Part shown: in pieces, positions 1-6,735 of the stretch
How the letters are laid out: each line of letters opens with the position of its first letter
Numbering within the stretch: position 1 is the first letter of the stretch
Assembly: GCA_902633535.1 (NCBI GenBank)
Contig: CACPGM010000016.1
Span: 1 to 10,429 of the forward strand
Reading direction: 5' to 3'
Length of the DNA: 10,429 bases
DNA from: an uncultured Pelagibacteraceae bacterium
GTDB taxonomy: Bacteria > Pseudomonadota > Alphaproteobacteria > Pelagibacterales > Pelagibacteraceae
Notes under the pieces: generated by a model
The model's database searches: none
The model's input: the letters and a program-made list of their open reading frames with translations, nothing else
Told to the model about the DNA's origin: nothing
Translations under genes and position numbers: made by a program

Positions 1-1
1 A

Positions 2-193
2 TTGAATAAAAATAAGAATGTAGTAATTGGTTTTGGAATCACTGAAAAAAACATAAAATCTCTTAAAAAGGCAGATGGTTTAGTTGTAGGTAGTGCAATT
101 TGTAAAGGAATAACAATGTCTATTAATAAGAGACAAAATGTTGTCACAAATGTTACTAATATAGTTAAAAAATTAAGAAATAAAATCAAATGA
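2..193 (+). CDS. trpA: Tryptophan synthase alpha subunit, C-terminal fragment (cut by window edge)
   Basis: Only the last 63 or so residues are inside the window; the frame is open through the left edge, so the apparent TTG at position 2 is an internal Leu codon and not a start. TrpA cleaves indole-3-glycerol phosphate to indole and glyceraldehyde-3-phosphate, and indole is channelled to TrpB in the cytoplasmic alpha2beta2 complex. The sequence shows the end of the TIM barrel: a VIGFGI strand (the GFGI motif of the family) and, after a short helix, ADGLVVGSAI, which matches the phosphate-binding strand-loop near the TrpA C-terminus. The stop (TGA, 191-193) overlaps the accD start (ATG, 190-192) as ATGA, which implies translational coupling. 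trpA-accD-folC is a common alphaproteobacterial order. Confidence 0.9.
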   Translation: MNKNKNVVIGFGITEKNIKSLKKADGLVVGSAICKGITMSINKRQNVVTNVTNIVKKLRNKIK

Positions 194-1119
194 ACTGGAT
201 TACAAAAATAATTAAAGCAGGTGAAAAAATTAAAACTGCTATTCATAAAAGGGCTTCAAAAGATGAAATTGCAAAAAGTGACTGGACTTCTTGTTGTAAA
301 GGTCCAATTTTAAAAAAAGATCTAGAAAATAATTTATGGGTTTGTCCAGATTGTAACAAACATCATAGAATTAATCCTAAACAAAGGTTTGATATTTTAT
401 TTGGTAAAAATAATTACGAAATTTTTAAAACACCCATTCCAAATGATGACCCATTAGATTGGACAGACTCAAAATCATACAAGGACAGATTAAAAGTTGC
501 ACGAAAAAAAACTGGACTTGATTGTGGAATGATGGTTGCTAGTGGTAATATCAAAAATACTAAAGTAACTGCAGTCGCATCTGACTTTGAATTTTTAGGT
601 GCATCAATGGCTTCTGCTGAAGGTGAGGCATTTTTATACGGTATTCAGCATGCTATAGAAAACCGTACTCCTTTTATTTGTGTAAGTGCAGGGGGTGGAA
701 TGAGAATGATGGAAAGTTTAATTTCATTATCTCAAATGACTAGAACAACTCTTGCAGTTAATGAACTTAAAAGCAACAATCTTCCTTATCTTGTACTAAT
801 CACCGATCCAACTGCTGGAGGAATTACTGCATCCTATGCAATGCTAGGAGACATTCATATTGCAGAGCCTGGTTCATTAATTGCTTTTGCAGGAAAAAGA
901 GTTATCCAGGGAACTGTTAAAGAAGAATTGCCAGAAAATTTTCAAACCAGTGAATATGTTCAAAAAACAGGTTTTGTTGATTTAATAGTAGAAAGAAAAG
1001 ATTTAGCTGAGAAAATTGGAACTTTATTATCAATATTGTTGAAACAAAATTCTGCTATAAGTTCTGAAGAAAATGAAACTTCAGAAAATCCTCAATCGCT
1101 TACTAGAGAAGCATCCTAA
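190..1119 (+). CDS. accD: Acetyl-CoA carboxylase carboxyltransferase subunit beta
   Basis: 309 residues, close to the usual family length. AccD forms the cytoplasmic alpha2beta2 carboxyltransferase with AccA, moving the carboxyl group from biotin on AccB to acetyl-CoA to make malonyl-CoA for fatty acid synthesis. Visible features are an N-terminal zinc-ribbon region (Cys35, Cys36, Cys52, Cys55), then a crotonase-fold core with AEGEAFLYGI (143-152), the Gly-rich SAGGGMRMME (166-175) and DPTAGGITASYAMLGD (206-221), whose glycines form the oxyanion hole, then GKRVIQGTV (235-243). The first zinc-ligand pair is odd: two adjacent cysteines where CxxC is usual. The ATG overlaps the trpA stop by 4 bp, and the last 47 bp lie inside folC in another frame. 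Identification is firm; how zinc is held is open. Confidence 0.97.
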   Translation: MNWITKIIKAGEKIKTAIHKRASKDEIAKSDWTSCCKGPILKKDLENNLWVCPDCNKHHRINPKQRFDILFGKNNYEIFKTPIPNDDPLDWTDSKSYKDRLKVARKKTGLDCGMMVASGNIKNTKVTAVASDFEFLGASMASAEGEAFLYGIQHAIENRTPFICVSAGGGMRMMESLISLSQMTRTTLAVNELKSNNLPYLVLITDPTAGGITASYAMLGDIHIAEPGSLIAFAGKRVIQGTVKEELPENFQTSEYVQKTGFVDLIVERKDLAEKIGTLLSILLKQNSAISSEENETSENPQSLTREAS

Positions 1120-2341
1120 AGAAAAAATAGATCTTAGTTTAGATCGTATTAAAGAACTCTGTAAAAAATTGGGTAATCCTCAAGATGAGATTAAAGCCAT
1201 ATCTGTGGTAGGTACTAATGGTAAGAATAGCACAATTAATGCGATCTTTTCTATTTTAAAAGAAGCAAATATAAATTGTAATGTTTACACAAGCCCTCAT
1301 ATTCTAAAAATAAATGAACGATTTGTCTTTAATAACGAGGAATTAAGTGATGATGAGTTAGCAGACTTGTTTGAAAAGGTAGAAAGTATTAATGACAATA
1401 AACCAATCACATTTTTTGAAATATTAACTGCCTCTTATTTTTACAAAGCTGCACAATACCCTGATAATATTAACCTTGTGGAAGCTGGTTTATTTCATCG
1501 ATTTGATGCAACTAATATACTAAAAGAAAATCTAGCTAGTGTTGTTTGTTCATGTTCAATTGACCACACAGATTGGCTCCCAAAAAATGAAAGAACAATT
1601 GAAAAGATTGTTTTTGAAAAAACATCTACACTTTTAAATTCAAATATTATTGTAGCTAAACAAAGCACCAAAGAGACAATGGATTGTATTAAAAAAACCA
1701 TCTCTCAAAACCCCTCTAATAAAGTGTTTTTTAATGATGACTTCAGTTACTCAGTTAACGAGAATGATTTCTTCTATTATGAGGATAAATTGGGTGGATT
1801 AAAACTTCCAATACCTAATGTTCTTGGTCAATATCAATTAGAGAATATCTCAACTGCAATAGTAACTCTAAGAACCTTAAATATTGGTATCAAGGATAAA
1901 GATATTCAAAGGGGTATTTCAAAAATATCTAGTTTGGCAAGACTTCAGGAAATTAAATCTGGTAAACTAAAAAAGTTGGTTAAAAATAATAAATTAATAG
2001 TTGATGGAAGTCATAATGAAGATGGAGCAATAGCATTGAATGAATACCTTCAAAGCTTAGATTGCAATAAACATGTTGTTATTGGAATGATGGCAAACAA
2101 AGAACATGAAAAATATATTAGTTACTTTAAAGATATTTCATCCATAACTACTATAGATTTAAAAACTCAACCAAACTCTATTAGTGGAAAAGATTTAAAA
2201 GAGAAATTTAAAAGTATACCTAATGTTCAATATCAACCAGATATTGAGCAAGCTATTAAGTCAATTAATTTAAAAGAAGGTGATCTTTTATTAATTACAG
2301 GATCTTTGTATCTAGCTGGAGAAGTTCTAAAATTAAATTAG
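1073..2341 (+). CDS. folC: Bifunctional folylpolyglutamate synthase / dihydrofolate synthase
   Basis: 422 residues, normal for the Mur-ligase-like FolC family. It joins glutamate to dihydropteroate and then extends the glutamate tail of folates, using ATP. The N-terminus KIDLSLDRIKELCKKLG is typical of alphaproteobacterial FolC and supports the ATG at 1073, although this puts 47 bp inside accD; AAGAAA just before it is only a weak ribosome site. The P-loop is GTNGKNST (47-54), where the family usually has GTNGKGS. YTSPH begins the folate-binding loop region. The usual GLGGRxDATN segment reads GLFHRFDATN. FEKTS carries the lysine expected to be carbamylated, and VDGSHNEDGA is the start of the C-terminal Rossmann-like domain (usually DGAHN). 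The substitutions are in conserved motifs but the frame is intact, so I expect a working, divergent enzyme. The stop overlaps the trxA stop on the other strand. Confidence 0.95.
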   Translation: MKLQKILNRLLEKHPKEKIDLSLDRIKELCKKLGNPQDEIKAISVVGTNGKNSTINAIFSILKEANINCNVYTSPHILKINERFVFNNEELSDDELADLFEKVESINDNKPITFFEILTASYFYKAAQYPDNINLVEAGLFHRFDATNILKENLASVVCSCSIDHTDWLPKNERTIEKIVFEKTSTLLNSNIIVAKQSTKETMDCIKKTISQNPSNKVFFNDDFSYSVNENDFFYYEDKLGGLKLPIPNVLGQYQLENISTAIVTLRTLNIGIKDKDIQRGISKISSLARLQEIKSGKLKKLVKNNKLIVDGSHNEDGAIALNEYLQSLDCNKHVVIGMMANKEHEKYISYFKDISSITTIDLKTQPNSISGKDLKEKFKSIPNVQYQPDIEQAIKSINLKEGDLLLITGSLYLAGEVLKLN

Positions 2342-2655
2342 ATATTTTTATCTAAAAATTCTTTCATATGACTTTCGGGAACACCACCAACTTTTCTATC
2401 TACTTCAACACCTTTTTTATAAACAATTACAGTTGGTACGCCTTTAATGCCTGCAGCACTTCCAGTATTGATTCCACCATCTTCGATATCTGCATAATAA
2501 AAACCAGCTTTGTCTTTGAATTCATCCGAAAGTTTATCCATAACTGGTTTTAAAGTTTTGCATGGTCCACACCATGCTGCACTAAATTGAATTACTGATA
2601 CGTCTTCATTTTTAATTTTGTTTTCAAAATCTTCGTCTTTAAAATCTATAAGCAT
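2338..2655 (-). CDS. trxA: Thioredoxin
   Basis: 105 residues, the standard single-domain length. A cytoplasmic dithiol-disulfide reductase that supplies electrons to ribonucleotide reductase, PAPS reductase, methionine sulfoxide reductase and damaged proteins. The active site WCGPCK is at residues 28-33, preceded by the usual hydrophobic strand and Ala-Ala, and the cis-proline loop GVPTV is near residue 74. No signal peptide or membrane segment. ATG start at 2655. No Shine-Dalgarno sequence is visible upstream, and a possible -10 box lies only 6 nt away, so a leaderless transcript is possible. It is 67 bp downstream of sbcB on the same strand and ends tail to tail with folC (4-bp overlap). 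In many alphaproteobacteria trxA follows addA here; in this genome sbcB takes that place. Confidence 0.97.
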   Translation of the reverse strand: MLIDFKDEDFENKIKNEDVSVIQFSAAWCGPCKTLKPVMDKLSDEFKDKAGFYYADIEDGGINTGSAAGIKGVPTVIVYKKGVEVDRKVGGVPESHMKEFLDKNI

Positions 2656-2661
2656 ATTATG

Positions 2662-2689
2662 GATATAATTGATTCACTCAAATTTACAA
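2662..2689 (-). promoter_or_regulatory. Possible trxA promoter (leaderless type)
   Basis: In the 67-base gap between sbcB and trxA the minus strand reads TTGTAA (2689-2684), a 16-base spacer, then TATATC (2667-2662). Transcription would begin at or within a base or two of the trxA ATG (2655). The match is modest and AT-rich DNA gives such hits by chance. The absence of a Shine-Dalgarno sequence before trxA fits a leaderless mRNA. Confidence 0.3.
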
Positions 2690-2722
2690 TGGGCAAAAAG
2701 AACTTTTTTTCTGTTTATCTAA

Positions 2723-4171
2723 TTACGCATCTGAATATTTTTGCTCTAAATTCATAACATAATCATTAATTCCATCTAAAAATTTCAATTTTTCATCGGT
2801 ATTTTTAAATGAAAACATTTTATCCTCATTTTCTCTTATTTCATCACATTCAGAATAAAAGGCTGAAACTGTCCACCATTTTTCTTTATTAGTGCTTAAA
2901 ATTCTCGAAGCAATTTTTCTTTTTATCTTATTATAAATATCTTTGGGTAAAATCTCTGGAGCTTCGTTATATATTAGGCTGTGCCCAAACGAGACTAGTC
3001 TATCATCTTTAAACTTATCTAATAAAGATAGTCTATCTTTCCAATCAGAAGAGTGGAATTTTTCAAATAGGGGAACATCTTTATTAAACGTCTCAAAGCC
3101 TCCAGAGTAAATTGTCTCTTCTGGTTCCACATCTTCTTGTGATGCTGTTTCCATTTTTTCCTCTGCTGCTTCTTTCAAAATATTACAAATATCTTGTGAA
3201 AATTTTTTGTTAGATTTCATTAATTCTGCTCTTTTGTTTAGCAAATTTATTCCAATTTTCTTATAGGGATCTACTTTTAAACCTAAACTTTTATCTAAAA
3301 TTATAGGAGCTTTGTTAGATTTAATTGTTTTATAAAAACGAGGTGATTTTTTCGTTTCTTTTTTTAAATCTTGATAATTAAGTTTTTGAAGTTCTTCTAT
3401 GTTTGCAGATAAATTTACCACTTGTCCCCATTTATAAACTGGATGCATGCATGAACTTGGATGTAATGGAGCAACTAAAAAAAGGTAATTTTTACCAAAA
3501 AAATTCTCATTAATTGTAAACATTTTTTCTTGTTTAATTAAATTTTCAACTACAACCTTGCTCTTGGTTTTTAGATATTCGTGCCATAAATCAGACTGTT
3601 TATTCTTTAATAAATCCAGAACTTTAACAGTTAATTCAGTGTCAAAAAGAGCTCCATGGGCACCCGAGGAGTCAAAGCCATTAAGCCTTGCTAGCGACTC
3701 TAATTTCATAGATTTATTTCCTTTGGGATTAAGCTCAGTCTTTAGAACATTTTCATCAATAGCAAATGCTGCTTTAATCATATTTAATGCATCATGTCTT
3801 GAGTTGCCTTCTGTATTAATCAAATATGGCTTTCTTAATGATTTAAAAAACTCTCGCCTAAGAATTTCATCATCGAACCCAACGGAGCTGAATCCCATAA
3901 ACGTTGCGGGTGACCATTCACGGAATTTTTTTTCTACTTGAGCAATCATTTGGTAATGACTTAAGTTACCTTTGGTAATTAAATCAACGTTTGACTTATT
4001 TATACATAAAGCAGTTGCAGATGGAACGCGATCTGTGGGCATCCTACATCTTGCTGTAAACCTTTCTTTTTCATTGAAATTTTCATCTAATAGAATTGCA
4101 CCGATCTCAATCATAGTAGCCCAATCAAGTTGCGCTGAGTCCGTCTCAATATCCCAAACTACATAATTCAA
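2723..4171 (-). CDS. sbcB: Exodeoxyribonuclease I (ExoI), 3'-5' single-strand DNA exonuclease
   Basis: 482 residues against 475 in E. coli ExoI. The enzyme digests single-stranded DNA 3' to 5' and acts in recombination, mismatch repair and removal of 3' tails. The DEDDh residues are in place: WDIET (Asp7, Glu9), GFSSVGFDDE (Asp100/101), and AHGALFDTEL (His172, Asp177). The ExoI-specific C-terminal region is also recognisable: IYSGGF with the following helical segment, KFKDDRLVSFGHSLIYNEAPEIL (in two parts, DDRL and the Tyr-containing stretch after it) and a WWTVSAFY segment, so this is ExoI and not a generic DnaQ or oligoribonuclease. The start is TTG at 4171: AAAGGA lies 7 bases upstream, and the codon overlaps the preceding stop as TTGA, pointing to coupling with the upstream nuclease gene. 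ExoI is mainly known from gammaproteobacteria, so acquisition by transfer is plausible but not shown. Confidence 0.9.
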   Translation of the reverse strand: MNYVVWDIETDSAQLDWATMIEIGAILLDENFNEKERFTARCRMPTDRVPSATALCINKSNVDLITKGNLSHYQMIAQVEKKFREWSPATFMGFSSVGFDDEILRREFFKSLRKPYLINTEGNSRHDALNMIKAAFAIDENVLKTELNPKGNKSMKLESLARLNGFDSSGAHGALFDTELTVKVLDLLKNKQSDLWHEYLKTKSKVVVENLIKQEKMFTINENFFGKNYLFLVAPLHPSSCMHPVYKWGQVVNLSANIEELQKLNYQDLKKETKKSPRFYKTIKSNKAPIILDKSLGLKVDPYKKIGINLLNKRAELMKSNKKFSQDICNILKEAAEEKMETASQEDVEPEETIYSGGFETFNKDVPLFEKFHSSDWKDRLSLLDKFKDDRLVSFGHSLIYNEAPEILPKDIYNKIKRKIASRILSTNKEKWWTVSAFYSECDEIRENEDKMFSFKNTDEKLKFLDGINDYVMNLEQKYSDA

Positions 4172-4854
4172 TTTGTTATCCTTTGTGAGTAAAATTGTTC
4201 TACTTTTTCCATAAATTGGTTTTGATAATTTATCAATCTTTCACCTTCAACTATAAATCTTTGAAAGATATTGTCCTTGGTACATAAAAGGATTGCTGCT
4301 TGTGTAATATTTGATCCATGTACTTTATTGTGGGCTAATGAATATGCCGCACATTGTAAATAATAATCGTCAATCCATTCATCTTTTTTTGGTTTGTTGC
4401 TTTGTTTAAAATCTATAATCGTTTCTTTATTTTCATAAACACCAATACAATCCGCTGTACCTGAAAATTTAGATGGATAATATAAAGTTGCTTCACACCC
4501 CCAAATCTCACTTAATTTATTTCTAAGTCCGTTTTCAATAATTTGATCAGCCATCATTTTTTCACGGGTGTTATCACCAAGTAAATCCATATTCAATTTT
4601 CCTAGCAAAAATTTTTCTAAATAATCATGCATTGAACTTCCACGGCTTGTTGCTTCTCTTGAAATTATTTCAGCCTGCTTTTGGCCAACTCTATTTTTCC
4701 ATTCAGCTAGTTTTGCTTTTTTTTCTTCAGATTCAGTTGCTTTTAAAATAGTTGTAACTGAAGGCAATAACTCATCATTAACAGAATAATGTCTTGAACC
4801 TTGTACAATCGATCTTGTAGATTTAGGATAAAAAAATTTATTATTCCACTGCAT
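4168..4854 (-). CDS. MGME1-like PD-(D/E)XK (RecB-family) single-strand DNA exonuclease
   Basis: 228 residues from the ATG at 4854. The frame is open further to a TTG at 4923 inside rmuC, but that segment (23 residues) has no family-like sequence, so I prefer the ATG; neither start has a strong ribosome site. Motifs of a RecB-type nuclease are complete: Glu121, GTAD (Asp135), IIDFK (Asp148, Lys150) and Q-x3-Y (Gln167, Tyr171). LPSVTTILKAT near the N-terminus, the W-K segment after it, SMHDYLE (His76) and IDFKQSNKPKK closely follow the layout I recall for human MGME1, a mitochondrial exonuclease that trims DNA flaps and ends; similar nucleases occur in marine phages. Likely role: processing DNA ends or flaps together with the neighbouring ExoI and RmuC. 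No helicase domain, signal peptide or membrane segment. Nuclease class is firm; the exact substrate is inferred. Confidence 0.85.
   Translation of the reverse strand: MQWNNKFFYPKSTRSIVQGSRHYSVNDELLPSVTTILKATESEEKKAKLAEWKNRVGQKQAEIISREATSRGSSMHDYLEKFLLGKLNMDLLGDNTREKMMADQIIENGLRNKLSEIWGCEATLYYPSKFSGTADCIGVYENKETIIDFKQSNKPKKDEWIDDYYLQCAAYSLAHNKVHGSNITQAAILLCTKDNIFQRFIVEGERLINYQNQFMEKVEQFYSQRITN
4179..4184 (-). promoter_or_regulatory. Ribosome binding site fixing the TTG start of sbcB
   Basis: The minus strand reads AAAGGA (4184-4179), then 7 bases, then TTG (4171-4169). This is one of the two good Shine-Dalgarno matches seen here, and it supports TTG as the true start although most neighbours use ATG without a clear site. 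Confidence 0.7.
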
Positions 4855-4891
4855 GTGATTTCTTATAATCGGTATTTTTGGAAAAAAGAAA

Positions 4892-5983
4892 TTAATTTTT
4901 AAGCTGTTTATTTCTTTCAACAAATTTTTCTACATTTTCTGATTGAACAGCTTTCTCAACCTGCTCGGGATCTTTTATATTTTCTAAAGTTCTACTTATT
5001 GATCTTGCATCAGTCCCAAACTTATCTACTACACTCATGGCCTCTTCTAATTTTTTTCTAAGCGTAATAATATTATCAAAATGTTTTCCAAATCTAGTAG
5101 TGATATTTTTAAGATGATTGTATATTTCTGTAGCTCCCTTTTGAACTTTCAGTGATTGAAAACCCATATGTAGGGATTGTAAATAAGCCGAAAGAGTATT
5201 AGGGCCACAAATTACTATTTTATATTTTTTCATTAATTCTTGAGTTAACAATTCTTTAGTGCTTGAATCCTGATATTCAGTTAATTCTTTATAAAGACTC
5301 TCAGTTGGTGCATAAACTATGGCAAAATCAGTTGTTTTAGGTGGAGCAATATATTTTTCCATTACACTTTTCGCTTTAGCTTTAAAAGCGCTTGCTAATT
5401 TTGTTCTAGCATCAGCAACGGCTTTTTTATCGTCTGTATCGTAAGCGTCTGTAATTGCTTTAAATTTTTCGACTGGAAAATGAGAGTCTACTGGAACCAG
5501 TACATCTCCTTGAAGCTTGATTGCAAATTCTACATTTTCACTTGTATCTTCTTTCATCTTTACATTTGTCATAAATTGAGATGCTGGCAATAAATCTTTG
5601 ATTAGTGCATCTAAAGAATACTCTGCAAGAGTTCCATATTTCTTAACCCCTGCTAGAATTTTAGTAATTCCTTCTTGGCTTTGGTTTAATAATTGTACTT
5701 GCTGATTAAAATTCCCTACTTTTTCATCCACCTTAGTTAAAGCTTCGGTCATGTCTTTAGTAACACCAGTTGAAAGAGCATTAAATGAGTTAGACATTGA
5801 TCCTAGAGATGTGTTGATTGTTGTATTTAAACTATCTTTCAATCGAACTATTTCGGCATTTAAATTTGCTATTTCATCATCCTCTTTTCTATCATTTCTT
5901 GGTTTAGATTTAATATTTAAATACAAAATCACTAATGTTGCTAATAGCAATAAAACTAAGATAGTTAATAAAATTGTGTCCAT
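4892..5983 (-). CDS. rmuC: DNA recombination protein RmuC homologue, membrane-anchored
   Basis: 363 residues from the ATG at 5983; a TTG three codons upstream (5992) would also fit. Shorter than E. coli RmuC (about 475). An N-terminal hydrophobic stretch (about residues 4-22) predicts one membrane anchor, followed by a charged, probably coiled-coil region (about 35-100) and the RmuC domain: FAIKLQGDVLVPVDSHFPVE, then YIAPPKTTDFAIVYAPTESLYKEL in two adjoining blocks, and GPNTLSAYL with GFQSLKVQKGATEI. RmuC limits DNA inversions between short inverted repeats in E. coli and its core has been compared with PD-(D/E)XK nucleases. Here the VDSHFP motif carries His where I expect Lys (DSKFP or DAKFP). 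It stands 63 bases after hisG and 37 bases before the MGME1-like gene, apparently heading the nuclease group. Confidence 0.9.
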   Translation of the reverse strand: MDTILLTILVLLLLATLVILYLNIKSKPRNDRKEDDEIANLNAEIVRLKDSLNTTINTSLGSMSNSFNALSTGVTKDMTEALTKVDEKVGNFNQQVQLLNQSQEGITKILAGVKKYGTLAEYSLDALIKDLLPASQFMTNVKMKEDTSENVEFAIKLQGDVLVPVDSHFPVEKFKAITDAYDTDDKKAVADARTKLASAFKAKAKSVMEKYIAPPKTTDFAIVYAPTESLYKELTEYQDSSTKELLTQELMKKYKIVICGPNTLSAYLQSLHMGFQSLKVQKGATEIYNHLKNITTRFGKHFDNIITLRKKLEEAMSVVDKFGTDARSISRTLENIKDPEQVEKAVQSENVEKFVERNKQLKN

Positions 5984-5997
5984 GATTCGCAAGTTGT

Positions 5998-6003
5998 ATT
6001 ATA
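5998..6003 (-). promoter_or_regulatory. Possible -10 box upstream of rmuC
   Basis: The 63-base gap between hisG and rmuC contains a perfect TATAAT on the minus strand (6003-5998), 14 bases before the rmuC ATG. No good -35 hexamer stands at 16-18 bases. If used, the mRNA would begin about 8 bases before the ATG or next to the alternative TTG, giving a nearly leaderless message. Perfect TATAAT hits are common in DNA this AT-rich. Confidence 0.25.
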
Positions 6004-6046
6004 AGGATTTTTTACAGAATAATATCTAATTTATTTGAAAGATAAA

Positions 6047-6733
6047 TTATTTGTAAAGTAACTTAATTAATTTTTTTAATCCCCTTTTTTTTGAATTTTT
6101 CTTTGATGTAAAAATACATGCTTGAGACTTTAGAATTTCACCATCTTTTAAAACTCTCAAATTATTGGCTTTTAATGTCTCACCCGTGGAACTAATATCA
6201 GTTATAAATTCTGCTGATCCTGTAAATGGATATGCTTCAGTTGCACCAAGACTATCAACCAATCTAAATTGAGTTACACCTTTAGAAAATAAAAATTCTT
6301 TCGTTAAATTTGGATATTTAGTTGCAACTCTTAATCTTTTTTTCTTTTTATCTTTAAATTCAAATGCGATTTCTTCAAGATCAGCTATTGTTTGAACATC
6401 AATCCAAGGATCAGGGATAGCTACGACTAAATCAGCTTTTCCAAAACTTAACTTTTTAATTACATTAATTTTCTTTTGAATATTAATTTCACTTTCTTTA
6501 AATAGATCAAGCCCTGAAAAGCCAATATCTAAAGAATTGTCACCCAGTCTTTCTATGATTTCTCTGGCATGCAAATACAATATTTTTACATTTGTTTTCT
6601 TTTTGATTGAGCCGATTAAATCTCTCTCTCCTCTTTCTGAAAAAAGATTTAATTTTTTCTTTTTAAAAATATTTAAAACGTCTTTTTTTAATCTACCTTT
6701 ACTTGGAATCCCTATATTTATTATATTGTCCAT
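6047..6733 (-). CDS. hisG: ATP phosphoribosyltransferase, short form (catalytic subunit)
   Basis: 228 residues, the short HisG form that lacks the C-terminal regulatory domain of the roughly 300-residue long form. It joins ATP and PRPP to give phosphoribosyl-ATP, the first and feedback-controlled step of histidine synthesis. Short HisG works only in a complex with HisZ, which is encoded immediately upstream (2-base gap). Seen here: NIGIPSKGRL at the N-terminus, LDIGFSGLDLF (68-78), ADLVVAIP (100-107), and the PRPP-binding loop FITDISSTGETLKANNL (176-192). ATG start at 6733 with no Shine-Dalgarno sequence, so translation probably relies on coupling to hisZ. It is the last histidine gene of the block and rmuC follows. 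Confidence 0.96.
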   Translation of the reverse strand: MDNIINIGIPSKGRLKKDVLNIFKKKKLNLFSERGERDLIGSIKKKTNVKILYLHAREIIERLGDNSLDIGFSGLDLFKESEINIQKKINVIKKLSFGKADLVVAIPDPWIDVQTIADLEEIAFEFKDKKKKRLRVATKYPNLTKEFLFSKGVTQFRLVDSLGATEAYPFTGSAEFITDISSTGETLKANNLRVLKDGEILKSQACIFTSKKNSKKRGLKKLIKLLYK

Positions 6734-6735
6734 AA

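Noticed and set aside
3558..3941. 127-codon plus-strand open frame opposite sbcB
   Set aside because: It lies wholly on the complement of well-conserved ExoI codons, has no ribosome site or recognisable motif, and such frames are common opposite AT-rich genes.
4168..4923. TTG at 4923 as the start of the MGME1-like nuclease
   Set aside because: The extra 23 residues lie partly in the rmuC coding end, show no conserved sequence and have no good ribosome site; the ATG at 4854 begins just before the family-like region.
2338..5983. The nuclease group as a phage-defence island or mobile cassette
   Set aside because: No integrase, transposase, attachment repeat, toxin, or composition shift was seen, and the genes are known DNA-repair types. 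A defence role is possible but unsupported.
5751..6029. 92-codon plus-strand open frame over the 5' end of rmuC and the rmuC-hisG gap
   Set aside because: Mostly the complement of the RmuC membrane anchor and coiled-coil region, with no independent signal.
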